A DNA stretch of 29,131 bases, from contig BNUY01000016.1 in NCBI GenBank assembly GCA_025997715.1, forward strand, positions 1 to 29,131, read 5' to 3'. Both the position numbers and the translations under genes were made by a program. The stretch comes from Spirochaetia bacterium. GTDB taxonomy: Bacteria; Spirochaetota; Spirochaetia; Treponematales; Breznakiellaceae. Positions 8,539-15,379 of this stretch are shown piece after piece (position 1 is the stretch's first letter; the number at the start of each line of letters is the position of its first letter). The notes beneath the pieces were generated by a model that saw nothing but the letters and a program-made list of their open reading frames with translations, searched no databases and was not told the origin of the DNA.

Positions 8539-10639
8539 CCCGGCATTCACCCTGGACATCACCCCCCCGCAGGCTTCGGTACGCACCGAGTACAACGCAT
8601 TTTCCCCGAACAACGACGGCAGGCAGGACGAGATGATCCTCATCCAGGAAGGGTCCTCAGAGCTGGCCTGGGTCGGCGAAATCCGCCGGGCCGGCGGGGC
8701 GGCTAACGATCGGCCGGTACGGACCATGCGGTTTACCGGGGCTCCCCCTGCCAGGATTACCTGGGACGGCCTTACGGATGCAGGCGCACCGGCTCCGGAC
8801 GGGGACTATACCTATCAACTGACCGCCACGGATCAGGCGGGAAACTCAGGCGGGTCCGGAGGTCCCATTGGGGCCGTGGGATCTGGAGGGTCCCTTGCTC
8901 CGGCGCGCTTTGCCCTCAGCACCGCCGACACCCCGGTGATGGTGAGCACCGACATCAGGGCTTTCTCCCCGAACAATGACCGGAACAGGGATACTATCAC
9001 TATTATTCCCCAACTCAAGGAAACCACCGGGATAAGCGACTGGCGGATAGATATACGGAATAGCACCGGGACCACGGTGCAGAGCTTTACCGGCAGGACT
9101 ACCGCGCCGGCTTCCCAAAGCTGGAACGGGCGGGATACCGCAGGGACCACCGTTCCCGACGGCAGCTACCGCGCCCACATTGAGGTGAACTATGCCGCAG
9201 GGAACCGGTCCGAAGCCCAGTCCCGGCCTTTCACCGTGGACACCGTGGCGCCCAAGGCGACCCTTACCACGCCCTACACCCTCTTCTCCCCCAATGGAGA
9301 TGGAAGGAAGGATACCCTGCCCTTTACCGTTAAGACCGAAGGCGATGACCCGTGGATGGCGGTTATCACCGATACACGGGGCGAGGAGATTCAATCCTGG
9401 GCCTGGACCGGCGCGGCCCCTTCCGTTCTAACATGGGACGGCACGGATGCGGCGGGGAATGTCGTACCGGACGGCGTCTATCGCTTTGCCCTCAGTTCCA
9501 CCGACGAGGCGGGGAACAGTACCCGCATACCGCTTGATACTATTACGGTGGATGCCCGCATACCCAGGGCTTTCTTCACCGCCGACCGGACCGCAATTGC
9601 CCCACGGGATGGGCCTGCAGGCGAAGCGCTACAGTTCAGCGTAAACCTTACCCCACGGGATGGCATTGAAAGCTGGTCCCTGGAGCTTAAGGATGACGCC
9701 GGTAATGTCACGCGGCGCTTCCCCGCACCGGGATCCCAGGCTGCCGCTCCTCCGGAAACCATACCCTGGAACGGCTATGATGACGCAGGGGCGCTCCGGG
9801 AAGGCCGGTTTACCCCGCAGCTATCGGTTATCTATACGAAGGGCGACGTGGTATCCCTTACCGCACCCCCCATTACGGTGGACGTTTCCGGACCGGAACT
9901 GAGCTTTGCCTCGGCGCCGGAGTACTTCAGCCCCGACAATGACGGGGTGGATGATGAACTTATCATGAACCTTGGGGCCCGTGATATGTCCCCCGTGGCA
10001 AATTGGAGTTTTGAAATCCATGAACCGCAGCCGCCGAACCTGTTATTCTACCGTATAGAAGGCCGGGGAAGCCCCGCAGAGCAGACCCTCTGGGACGGCC
10101 GGAGTTCCAGGGGAGAACTGGTACAGGCCGCCACGGATTATCCCTTTATCTTTAGGGCCGTGGATGCCCTGGGAAACAGCAGCGCCCTGGAGGGGATCAT
10201 CGGGGTGGATGTCCTGGTAATCCGGGACGGGGATACCCTCAAAATCCAGGTGCCGTCCATAGTCTTCCGGGCAAATCAGGCGGACTTCGCCGGAAAGGAC
10301 AAGGACCCCCAATACGGCTTGACCCAGGCGCAGATTGACAACAACAACCGGGTACTGCGAAGGGTCGCCCAGATCCTCAACAAGTTCAGGGAGTACCGTG
10401 TCGCCGTTGAGGGCCATGCCAATCCCACCAGCCGGAACCCGCCCGCTGCGGAAGCCCGGGCGGATCTGGACTTAAGCGAGCGGCGGGCCAGGGCGGTGGT
10501 GGACTTTCTGGCCGGCTTTGGGGTGAGCCGCAGCCGCCTCAGCTCGGTAGGCAGGGGCAGCGCCAAGCCGGTAATCACCTTTGACGACCATGACAATTGG
10601 TGGAAAAACCGGCGGGTAGAATTTATTTTGATTAAGTGA
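7118..10639 (+). CDS. C-terminal part of the FSPNGDG-repeat OmpA-family outer-membrane protein
   Basis: 1173 residues starting at a GTG that overlaps the upstream stop (GTGA). As it stands it has no signal peptide, so export is doubtful; it is the rest of the gene beginning at 5061. About eight Ig-like modules each open with a calcium-loop-like motif (LSPNHDGKAD, FSPDGDGNKD, FSPNGDGIQD, FSPNNDGRQD, FSPNNDRNRD, FSPNGDGRKD, a degenerate IAPRDGPAGE, FSPDNDGVDD) and most close with WDG, PDGxY and ATDxAGN. The last 130 residues (FRANQADF through VAVEGHANPTS to NRRVEFILIK) are an OmpA-like peptidoglycan-binding domain. The intact protein would link an outer-membrane barrel to peptidoglycan through an extended repeat arm. 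The argA gene follows 7 bases on. Confidence 0.85.
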   Translation: MSFDIIHITGKNDKPDPLVLRANTDFSFPKLISRGEQNMTGKFGVSGTIAEIVTLGLSTGFNVLDITEKRGASFIPSIGLTVNLGLLSSGKRIAGRLPSDGDVAISLGMKPLYDNIIAIGPGASWSVGVLDKKPPVITVDYGEEMWLSPNHDGKADSLEFPVSITDQRYVAEWKMEIFDENDTLVRTYKNKELRRETQGIRNVMSRLIAGKAGVEVPPSLHWDGIFDSGEVAPDGAYHFVISAADDNGNTAKTIAYMVMVDNTPPEIQIAEMTGAAKIFSPDGDGNKDTLTITQEGSAEDLWDAGIYNAAGVKVKNFNVALGNPAPFTWDGTDDAGSIVEDGVYSYRISATDRALNSEDAALENIIVSTIQPRVNLSINNAWFSPNGDGIQDTLPLNTQVPVKEGITGWSVTVRDTAGTARRTIGNTANNAPGPIPARIDFDGMDDSGGRLPEGTYNAELSVSYRNGYVSTSLSPAFTLDITPPQASVRTEYNAFSPNNDGRQDEMILIQEGSSELAWVGEIRRAGGAANDRPVRTMRFTGAPPARITWDGLTDAGAPAPDGDYTYQLTATDQAGNSGGSGGPIGAVGSGGSLAPARFALSTADTPVMVSTDIRAFSPNNDRNRDTITIIPQLKETTGISDWRIDIRNSTGTTVQSFTGRTTAPASQSWNGRDTAGTTVPDGSYRAHIEVNYAAGNRSEAQSRPFTVDTVAPKATLTTPYTLFSPNGDGRKDTLPFTVKTEGDDPWMAVITDTRGEEIQSWAWTGAAPSVLTWDGTDAAGNVVPDGVYRFALSSTDEAGNSTRIPLDTITVDARIPRAFFTADRTAIAPRDGPAGEALQFSVNLTPRDGIESWSLELKDDAGNVTRRFPAPGSQAAAPPETIPWNGYDDAGALREGRFTPQLSVIYTKGDVVSLTAPPITVDVSGPELSFASAPEYFSPDNDGVDDELIMNLGARDMSPVANWSFEIHEPQPPNLLFYRIEGRGSPAEQTLWDGRSSRGELVQAATDYPFIFRAVDALGNSSALEGIIGVDVLVIRDGDTLKIQVPSIVFRANQADFAGKDKDPQYGLTQAQIDNNNRVLRRVAQILNKFREYRVAVEGHANPTSRNPPAAEARADLDLSERRARAVVDFLAGFGVSRSRLSSVGRGSAKPVITFDDHDNWWKNRRVEFILIK

Positions 10640-10646
10640 GGAACCC

Positions 10647-12014
10647 ATGGACAATACCGGCCCCGTAGTGGACCTGATCAGGGAGGCGTTTCACTACCAG
10701 AGCCGCTTTGAGGGCTCCACCATGGTTTTCAAGATCGATTACCCGGTTATCGGGGACCCGGGCTTTCCCTATCTGATGAAAGACCTGGCGCTGCTGGCCC
10801 GGACCGGCTTCCGGGTAGTAATCGTGCCGGGAGCCAAGGAATGGATTGATGCGGTGCTCCGGGAATACGGGATAGTGTCACGGTATTCGGGGAGCACCCG
10901 GATCACCACATTGGATGCGCTTCCCTTTGTGGAGATGGCGGCCTTCCATGTGGCTACCAGGGTGATGACCGGCCTCGCTGCGGGGAGATCCGGCGGCCAT
11001 GCCCTGGGACCGGGGTCCCGCAGCGGCGCAGGCGGCGGTCCGGTGGATGCGGTGATTGGCAACTTTGTCCGTGCCCGGGGGCTTGGGGTGGAAGGCGGCG
11101 TCGATATGGAGTATACCGGGATGGTTGACCGTATCCTCACCCATTCCATAGGCCGTGTGCTGGACCTGGGGATGGTTCCCATACTCCCCTGCATCGGCTG
11201 GAGTCCCGCCGGCAAACCCTACAATGTGTCCAGTGACGAAATTGCCCTTGCCGCATCTACCGCCCTGGGAGCGATCAAGCTCTTCATCGTCACCCTGGAA
11301 AGCGGGCTCCGTGCTTCCGCCTACAAGCTGCCGGAAACGGTACAAACCGGGGAAAATGGCCGTATCATCCGGCTTACCCCCCAGGATGCGGAGGAGATTC
11401 TGGCAATGAACCCCGGGAGTCCCCTGGATGAACTGCGGCTGGCGCTCCGGGCTTCCCATGCCGGTATTGAGCGGGTCCACATCATTGACGCGCGGGAAGA
11501 GGGAGCGGTACTCCGGGAATTGTTTTCCAACCTCGGCGCGGGAACCATGATCTATACCGACGATTACGAGGCCATCCGGCCCTTGAAAAACCGGGATATT
11601 CCTGACATACTCCGGCTTATGGAGCCCCTGATGCAGCAGGGGGTTCTGGTGCGGAGGGACGGCGAAAACATCCGGGAAAAGAAAGATGACTACGCGGTCT
11701 TTGAGGTTGACGGCTCGGTCCACGCCTGCGCCGCCCTCCACGACTGGGGTGAAGGCCAGGGGGAAATCGCCGCGGTGGCCACCGATCCCACCTACGCCCA
11801 CATGGGCCTGGGGCGAAGAATGGTCCGCTGCCTCATCGACCGGGCCGGAAAGCAGGGGCTTCGGCGGGTTTTTGTGCTCACCACCCGCACCCAGGACTGG
11901 TTTGAACTGCTGGGGTTCAGGGAATGCTCCCTGGACAGCCTGCCGGAGCGGAAACGGCGGGGCTACGACAAGGCCCGGGGGAGTAAGGCCTACGCACTGG
12001 AACTTACAGACTGA
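10647..12014 (+). CDS. argA: amino-acid N-acetyltransferase (N-acetylglutamate synthase, ArgA type)
   Basis: Transfers acetyl from acetyl-CoA to glutamate, the first step of arginine synthesis. The 455-residue protein has an amino-acid-kinase-like domain over residues 1-290 (FKIDYPVI, VVIVPGAKEWIDAVL, VPILPCIGWSPAGKPYNVSSDEIA, ELFSNLGAGTMI) and a GNAT domain over 310-455 (IRPLKNRDIPDILRLMEPLM, EIAAVATDPTYAHMGLGRRM, VFVLTTRTQDWFELLGF). This fusion is the classical ArgA plan and the length is typical. GAGGAA just before the ATG overlaps the preceding stop, pointing to co-transcription with the outer-membrane gene. A Gly/Ser-rich insert near residues 110-125 (GRSGGHALGPGSRSGAGGG) is unusual and looks like a loop. 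Confidence 0.93.
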   Translation: MDNTGPVVDLIREAFHYQSRFEGSTMVFKIDYPVIGDPGFPYLMKDLALLARTGFRVVIVPGAKEWIDAVLREYGIVSRYSGSTRITTLDALPFVEMAAFHVATRVMTGLAAGRSGGHALGPGSRSGAGGGPVDAVIGNFVRARGLGVEGGVDMEYTGMVDRILTHSIGRVLDLGMVPILPCIGWSPAGKPYNVSSDEIALAASTALGAIKLFIVTLESGLRASAYKLPETVQTGENGRIIRLTPQDAEEILAMNPGSPLDELRLALRASHAGIERVHIIDAREEGAVLRELFSNLGAGTMIYTDDYEAIRPLKNRDIPDILRLMEPLMQQGVLVRRDGENIREKKDDYAVFEVDGSVHACAALHDWGEGQGEIAAVATDPTYAHMGLGRRMVRCLIDRAGKQGLRRVFVLTTRTQDWFELLGFRECSLDSLPERKRRGYDKARGSKAYALELTD

Positions 12015-12042
12015 AGTCTGAAGAAATAAAAAGGAGAGAGAA

Positions 12043-13608
12043 ATGGAGTTTGAAGCTGTACAGGTGGGGATTTTATCGATACTCCCGCCGGTGATCGCAA
12101 TTTCTTTGGCGCTTATCACCAAGGAAGTCATTTTTTCCCTGCTGCTGGGGATCATGTCGGGGACATTGATCTACAGTATTGCCGCAGGGCTGGGTGTTTT
12201 AGGCGCCTTTCACGTTACCACCGGCCTGATGATAACCAAGGTCGGGGCTAACTCGGCAATGGTGATCTTCCTTGCCATGCTCGGCGCCCTGGTGGCGCTG
12301 GTCACCCGGGCGGGGGGCTCGAAGGCCTACGGGGGCTGGGCTTCACGACGGCTGAAAACCCAGCGGAGCGCCAGCCTTGCCACCGCATTCCTGGGGGTCA
12401 TCATCTTTATTGACGACTACTTCAACTGCCTTACCGTGGGCACCGTGATGAAGCCCGTCACCGACCAGCACCGGGTATCCCGGGAAAAGCTGGCCTACCT
12501 CATCGACGCCACCGCCGCGCCGATCTGTATCATCGCCCCCATTTCTTCCTGGGCGGCCTCGGTCATTTCCTATTACCCCACCCAAACCGGCATTACCGGG
12601 ATGCAGGCCTTTGTCAGCTCCATCCCGATGAACCTCTACGCGGTGCTGACCCTCTTCATGATCGTCTGGCTGAGCGTACGCAAAAACGGCGACTACGGCC
12701 CCATGGCGGCGGCCCAGCAACGGGCGGCCGAAACTTCCGGCCCCGTGGTTCAAGCCGGTTCCTCCGATGACGAGCTCACCAAGATCGACGTATCGGACAA
12801 GGGCAAGGTGGTTGACCTGATTATCCCCGTAGTATTCCTGGTGATTTTCTCGATCCTCGCCATGCTTTTCTACGGCGGCCTCTGGGATGGCAGCAATAAA
12901 GGTATTGCCGCAGCATTCGGGGACACCGATGCCGGGGCGGCCCTTTCCCTGGGTGGTTTCGCATCCCTCTTTGTGGCATTCTTCATCTTCGTCCCCCGCA
13001 AATTGATGAGTTTCAAGGATTTCTTCGCTACGGTCACTACGGGGATTAAAGCCATGGTACCGGCGATCATCATCCTGTCCCTTGCCTGGACCATCAGCGG
13101 CGTCTGCCGGGACCTTCTGGGAACGGGGCCCTACGTTGCGGGGCTGGTGGAACAGTCAAGCCTCCCCACCGCGCTCATTCCGGCCATCATGTTTATTATC
13201 GCCGCGTTCCTTTCCTTTGCCACCGGCACCTCCTGGGGAACCTTCGGCATCCTCATCCCCATCACCATTGCGGTGTGTGACATCGTAGCGCCCTGGCTTT
13301 CGGTCACCTCCCTATCCGCGGTGCTGGCGGGGTCGGTATTCGGGGATCACTGTTCACCCATTTCGGACACAACGATACTGTCATCAACCGGGGCGGGGTG
13401 TAACCACATTGACCACGTTTCGACACAGATTCCCTACGCGCTTACCGTGGCGGTGGTCTGCTTCGTCGGGTATATCATCGCGGGATTTACCTCCCAGTTG
13501 GGATACGGCGTAAGTGTGGGGATTACCCTGCCGGTTTCGTTTGTGCTGCTGATTGTGTTACTGCTGGTACTGCCAAAGGCGCTGCCGGGGAAACGGACGG
13601 CTGCATAA
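12043..13608 (+). CDS. nhaC: Na+/H+ antiporter, NhaC family
   Basis: A 521-residue integral membrane protein with roughly 12 hydrophobic segments. NhaC-family signatures are clear: FLAMLGALVALVTRAGGSKA, IFIDDYFNCLTVGTVMKP, the FATGTSWGTFGILIPI stretch, and FGDHCSPISDTTILSSTGAG followed by HIDHVSTQIPYAL. Members exchange sodium for protons or carry related organic substrates, so the exact solutes are not fixed by sequence. AAAAGGAGAG lies 6-7 bases before the ATG. It is the last gene of the plus-strand unit, 28 bases after argA, and is followed by a strong intrinsic terminator. Confidence 0.9.
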   Translation: MEFEAVQVGILSILPPVIAISLALITKEVIFSLLLGIMSGTLIYSIAAGLGVLGAFHVTTGLMITKVGANSAMVIFLAMLGALVALVTRAGGSKAYGGWASRRLKTQRSASLATAFLGVIIFIDDYFNCLTVGTVMKPVTDQHRVSREKLAYLIDATAAPICIIAPISSWAASVISYYPTQTGITGMQAFVSSIPMNLYAVLTLFMIVWLSVRKNGDYGPMAAAQQRAAETSGPVVQAGSSDDELTKIDVSDKGKVVDLIIPVVFLVIFSILAMLFYGGLWDGSNKGIAAAFGDTDAGAALSLGGFASLFVAFFIFVPRKLMSFKDFFATVTTGIKAMVPAIIILSLAWTISGVCRDLLGTGPYVAGLVEQSSLPTALIPAIMFIIAAFLSFATGTSWGTFGILIPITIAVCDIVAPWLSVTSLSAVLAGSVFGDHCSPISDTTILSSTGAGCNHIDHVSTQIPYALTVAVVCFVGYIIAGFTSQLGYGVSVGITLPVSFVLLIVLLLVLPKALPGKRTAA

Positions 13609-13617
13609 GGAATGTTT

Positions 13618-13652
13618 GGGGGGAGCGCCTGTTTTGGCTCCCCCTGATTTTT
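13618..13652 (+). terminator. intrinsic terminator after nhaC
   Basis: GGGGGAGC (13619-13626) pairs with GCTCCCCC (13637-13644) across a 10-base loop. The downstream tail CTGATTTTT has a short U run. It ends the outer-membrane/argA/nhaC unit just before the convergent toxN gene. Confidence 0.8.
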
Positions 13653-13653
13653 A

Positions 13654-14274
13654 TCACAACTCTTTTCCTACAGGCCCATTTGTTTCAATTTCCCCATGAA
13701 TATTTTTTTCAGTAATTAAATTTATCATTTCAGATAATGTATTATTCTTTGGTTTACCTAAAACTAATCCATGTGCCTCACAATAAACCCGGCATTGTTG
13801 TTCATCAATACGAAAGTTACAACAGCGTCCGGCGAGTTCAGGGCGGGCTTTACCAGTGGTGATAATCCCATATAATTTTGCGGCCTGCTTCAATATCTGC
13901 TTTTTGTTTGCATTACACCACGATAATTGGTTAGCCAACAGGTTTTTATAGTCAACATCAGCCTTTACGTCGGTTGGTAAAATCCGCAATTCAACAGCGG
14001 TAAGGCACTGCGGATGAATTGGGATCATATTATTGAAATTAATAGCGCCCCAAGTCCCGTGGTTGATTTTCAGAAAATCAAGCTGATTTTTCATTCCCCG
14101 GTGTTTCGGTTTGGGCGAGGTCAGGGGGGCGTAATAATTCATTTCCGCTACGGTAATAAGAATGCCGACGAAAGGGCGTGTTTCTTTTTTGGCCTGGGTA
14201 TACGGAACGCAAGGGTCTGCTTGACGTAAAAAATCACAGTATTTTGCGTCCGCACGATAGAATGACAGGTTCAT
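13654..14274 (-). CDS. toxN: type III toxin-antitoxin endoribonuclease, ToxN/AbiQ family
   Basis: A 206-residue protein of the ToxN/AbiQ family, slightly longer than characterised members (about 170-180). It has the family N-terminus (YRADAKYCDFLRQADPCVPY), the core RPFVGILITVAEMNYYAPLTSPKPKHRGM, and DFLKIN...WGAINFNNMIPI. Thr52, Ser53 and Lys55 in TSPK fall where the family's active-site residues are reported. ToxN cuts A-rich RNA and is inhibited by a repeat RNA that it also processes. The ATG has GAGGAG upstream, directly after the terminator that separates it from the repeats at 14327-14428. Known members cause phage-triggered abortive infection or stabilise plasmids. The gene is much more AT-rich than its flanks, suggesting horizontal acquisition. 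Confidence 0.93.
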   Translation of the reverse strand: MNLSFYRADAKYCDFLRQADPCVPYTQAKKETRPFVGILITVAEMNYYAPLTSPKPKHRGMKNQLDFLKINHGTWGAINFNNMIPIHPQCLTAVELRILPTDVKADVDYKNLLANQLSWCNANKKQILKQAAKLYGIITTGKARPELAGRCCNFRIDEQQCRVYCEAHGLVLGKPKNNTLSEMINLITEKNIHGEIETNGPVGKEL

Positions 14275-14289
14275 ACACGCTCCTCAATA

Positions 14290-14320
14290 AAAAAGGGCGA
14301 AACCGAAGTCCGCCCTTTTG
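14290..14320 (-). terminator. intrinsic terminator between the antitoxin RNA and toxN
   Basis: On the minus strand AAAAGGGCG (14319-14311) pairs with CGCCCTTTT (14299-14291) and a run of U continues. In characterised ToxIN loci such a terminator lets most transcripts end after the antitoxin repeats, with readthrough supplying a small amount of toxin mRNA. Position and strand fit that role. Confidence 0.88.
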
Positions 14321-14326
14321 CTTTTC

Positions 14327-14428
14327 AGCTCCCACTCATGGTAGGGTACACCGCTTTTTTAGCTCCCGCTCGTGGTAGGGTACACCGCTTTTTCAGCTCC
14401 CACTCATGGTAGGGTACACCGCTTCCTG
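14327..14428 (-). ncRNA. toxI: type III antitoxin RNA (ToxI-like), three 34-nt tandem repeats
   Basis: Three direct repeats with a 34-base period (14327-14360, 14361-14394, 14395-14428) lie just upstream of toxN on the same strand. Read as RNA, each unit contains an A run, then GCGGUGUACCCUACCAUGAG, then a GGGAGCU end. Units 1 and 3 match almost perfectly; unit 2 differs by two substitutions (GCTCG for ACTCA). ToxN-family enzymes cut in A-rich sequence, so cleavage at the A run would release single-repeat units that cap the toxin. No protein is encoded. A small UGCC-GAAA-GGCA hairpin (14438-14427) lies at the 5' end of the predicted transcript. Confidence 0.9.
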
Positions 14429-14446
14429 CCTTTCGGCATTACAATA

Positions 14447-14476
14447 AATATAGGCATAATCCGCAGAAAAAGTCAA
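14447..14476 (-). promoter_or_regulatory. promoter of the toxI-toxN locus
   Basis: On the minus strand TTGACT (14476-14471), an 18-base spacer and TATATT (14452-14447) give five of six matches in each box. The start would fall near 14440, a few bases before the tetraloop hairpin and the first repeat. Confidence 0.72.
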
Positions 14477-14552
14477 TACGGACTTTCGCGCTATAGGGTA
14501 TACCATTATGGAGATACATTTCTATGAGCAAAATCTTTTCTTCTTCAAGTGA

Positions 14553-14581
14553 TTGACACATTTCCCGCAATATACTACCAT
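14553..14581 (+). promoter_or_regulatory. possible promoter reading toward the CT tract and the gene at 14770
   Basis: A perfect TTGACA at 14553-14558 is followed after 17 bases by TACCAT (14576-14581). CATAAT at 14579-14584 is an alternative with a long spacer. If used, the CT microsatellite would lie within a 5' untranslated region of about 180 bases. Confidence 0.35.
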
Positions 14582-14654
14582 AATTCCATAAAATGAGCAT
14601 ATTGCAAGAAAAACAACCTATCTCGCTGAAACCGTCCAATTTGGCACGGGAATT

Positions 14655-14701
<47 letters not shown>

Positions 14702-14769
14702 TTCGTCCCACTTCCTCAAACCTTTTTTCAGGGGATAGATCCGCCCAAAAAATTACAAGGAGTCATATC

Positions 14770-15237
14770 ATGGAACCTCTAGGAAGAAACATATATCCAA
14801 TCTGGAGGATACAGCCGGAAATTATACCCGGCGAAAATGGGCTTACCTATGGACAGGATAGTATAAAAATACATGACCATGAACTTATAAAACACTTACC
14901 CCAAAAATTGAAAATGATACTGGCATATTATTTAACCTATGTACCCGGAGAAATCTGGGAAAAATCAAGGGGAGAAGACAAAAAAATTGCCGAAAGTTTA
15001 GGTAACTATACAACACTTGAAAAAGCCGAACAGGAATTACTCAATGGGCATGAACAAATAACGAAAAATAAAAACCTGCTAATAGACCCTAAGGAAAATT
15101 TTCCAAACAAATTAGAAATAAAGACGCTGGGGCGATTACTCTATGTAGAATTTATCGGGAGACTGGATCAAAGAAGAAGGATAGATGAATATAAAATAGG
15201 AAAAAAGGGAGAAATAGATTTTATCAGACGGATATAG
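14770..15237 (+). CDS. hypothetical protein next to the toxin-antitoxin locus
   Basis: 155 residues, highly charged, Lys/Glu/Ile-rich, with no signal peptide or membrane segment. The N-terminal 35 residues contain Pro/Gly-rich sequence (PIWRIQPEIIPGENG), the middle is helical with a Glu/Lys coiled-coil tendency (KKIAESLGNYTTLEKAEQELL), and the C-terminus is basic. AAGGAG sits 7 bases before the ATG. I do not recognise a family. The gene is strongly AT-rich, like toxN and unlike the flanking core genes, so it probably belongs to the same accessory island. It ends just before the palindromic element that follows fusA on the other strand. Confidence 0.65.
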   Translation: MEPLGRNIYPIWRIQPEIIPGENGLTYGQDSIKIHDHELIKHLPQKLKMILAYYLTYVPGEIWEKSRGEDKKIAESLGNYTTLEKAEQELLNGHEQITKNKNLLIDPKENFPNKLEIKTLGRLLYVEFIGRLDQRRRIDEYKIGKKGEIDFIRRI

Positions 15238-15272
15238 GGGAAGAGCACGACAAATGGATAAAAATTAAGAAT

Positions 15273-15378
15273 TTAACCACTGACCTCACAGACAACACGG
15301 ACAAAGGAAAGGATAAGAAAGGAGGAGTCCGTGGCGTCAGTGAGGTCGGTGGTTAATCCTTATTTTGGAACTGGCTCT
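15273..15378. repeat. palindromic element, copy A (3' of fusA)
   Basis: Imperfect 30-base arms at 15273-15302 and 15327-15356 (outer core TTAACCACTGACCTCAC) pair with about four mismatches. The right flank TTTTGGAACTGGCTC (15364-15378) is the terminal sequence shared with copies B to D. It ends 2 bases from the fusA stop and could terminate both fusA and the gene at 14770. Confidence 0.75.
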
Positions 15379-15379
15379 T

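Noticed and set aside
14327..14428. Three regular 34-base repeats as a small CRISPR array
   Set aside because: The units are contiguous with no unique spacers, no cas genes are present, and toxN lies directly downstream with an intervening terminator, as in type III toxin-antitoxin loci.
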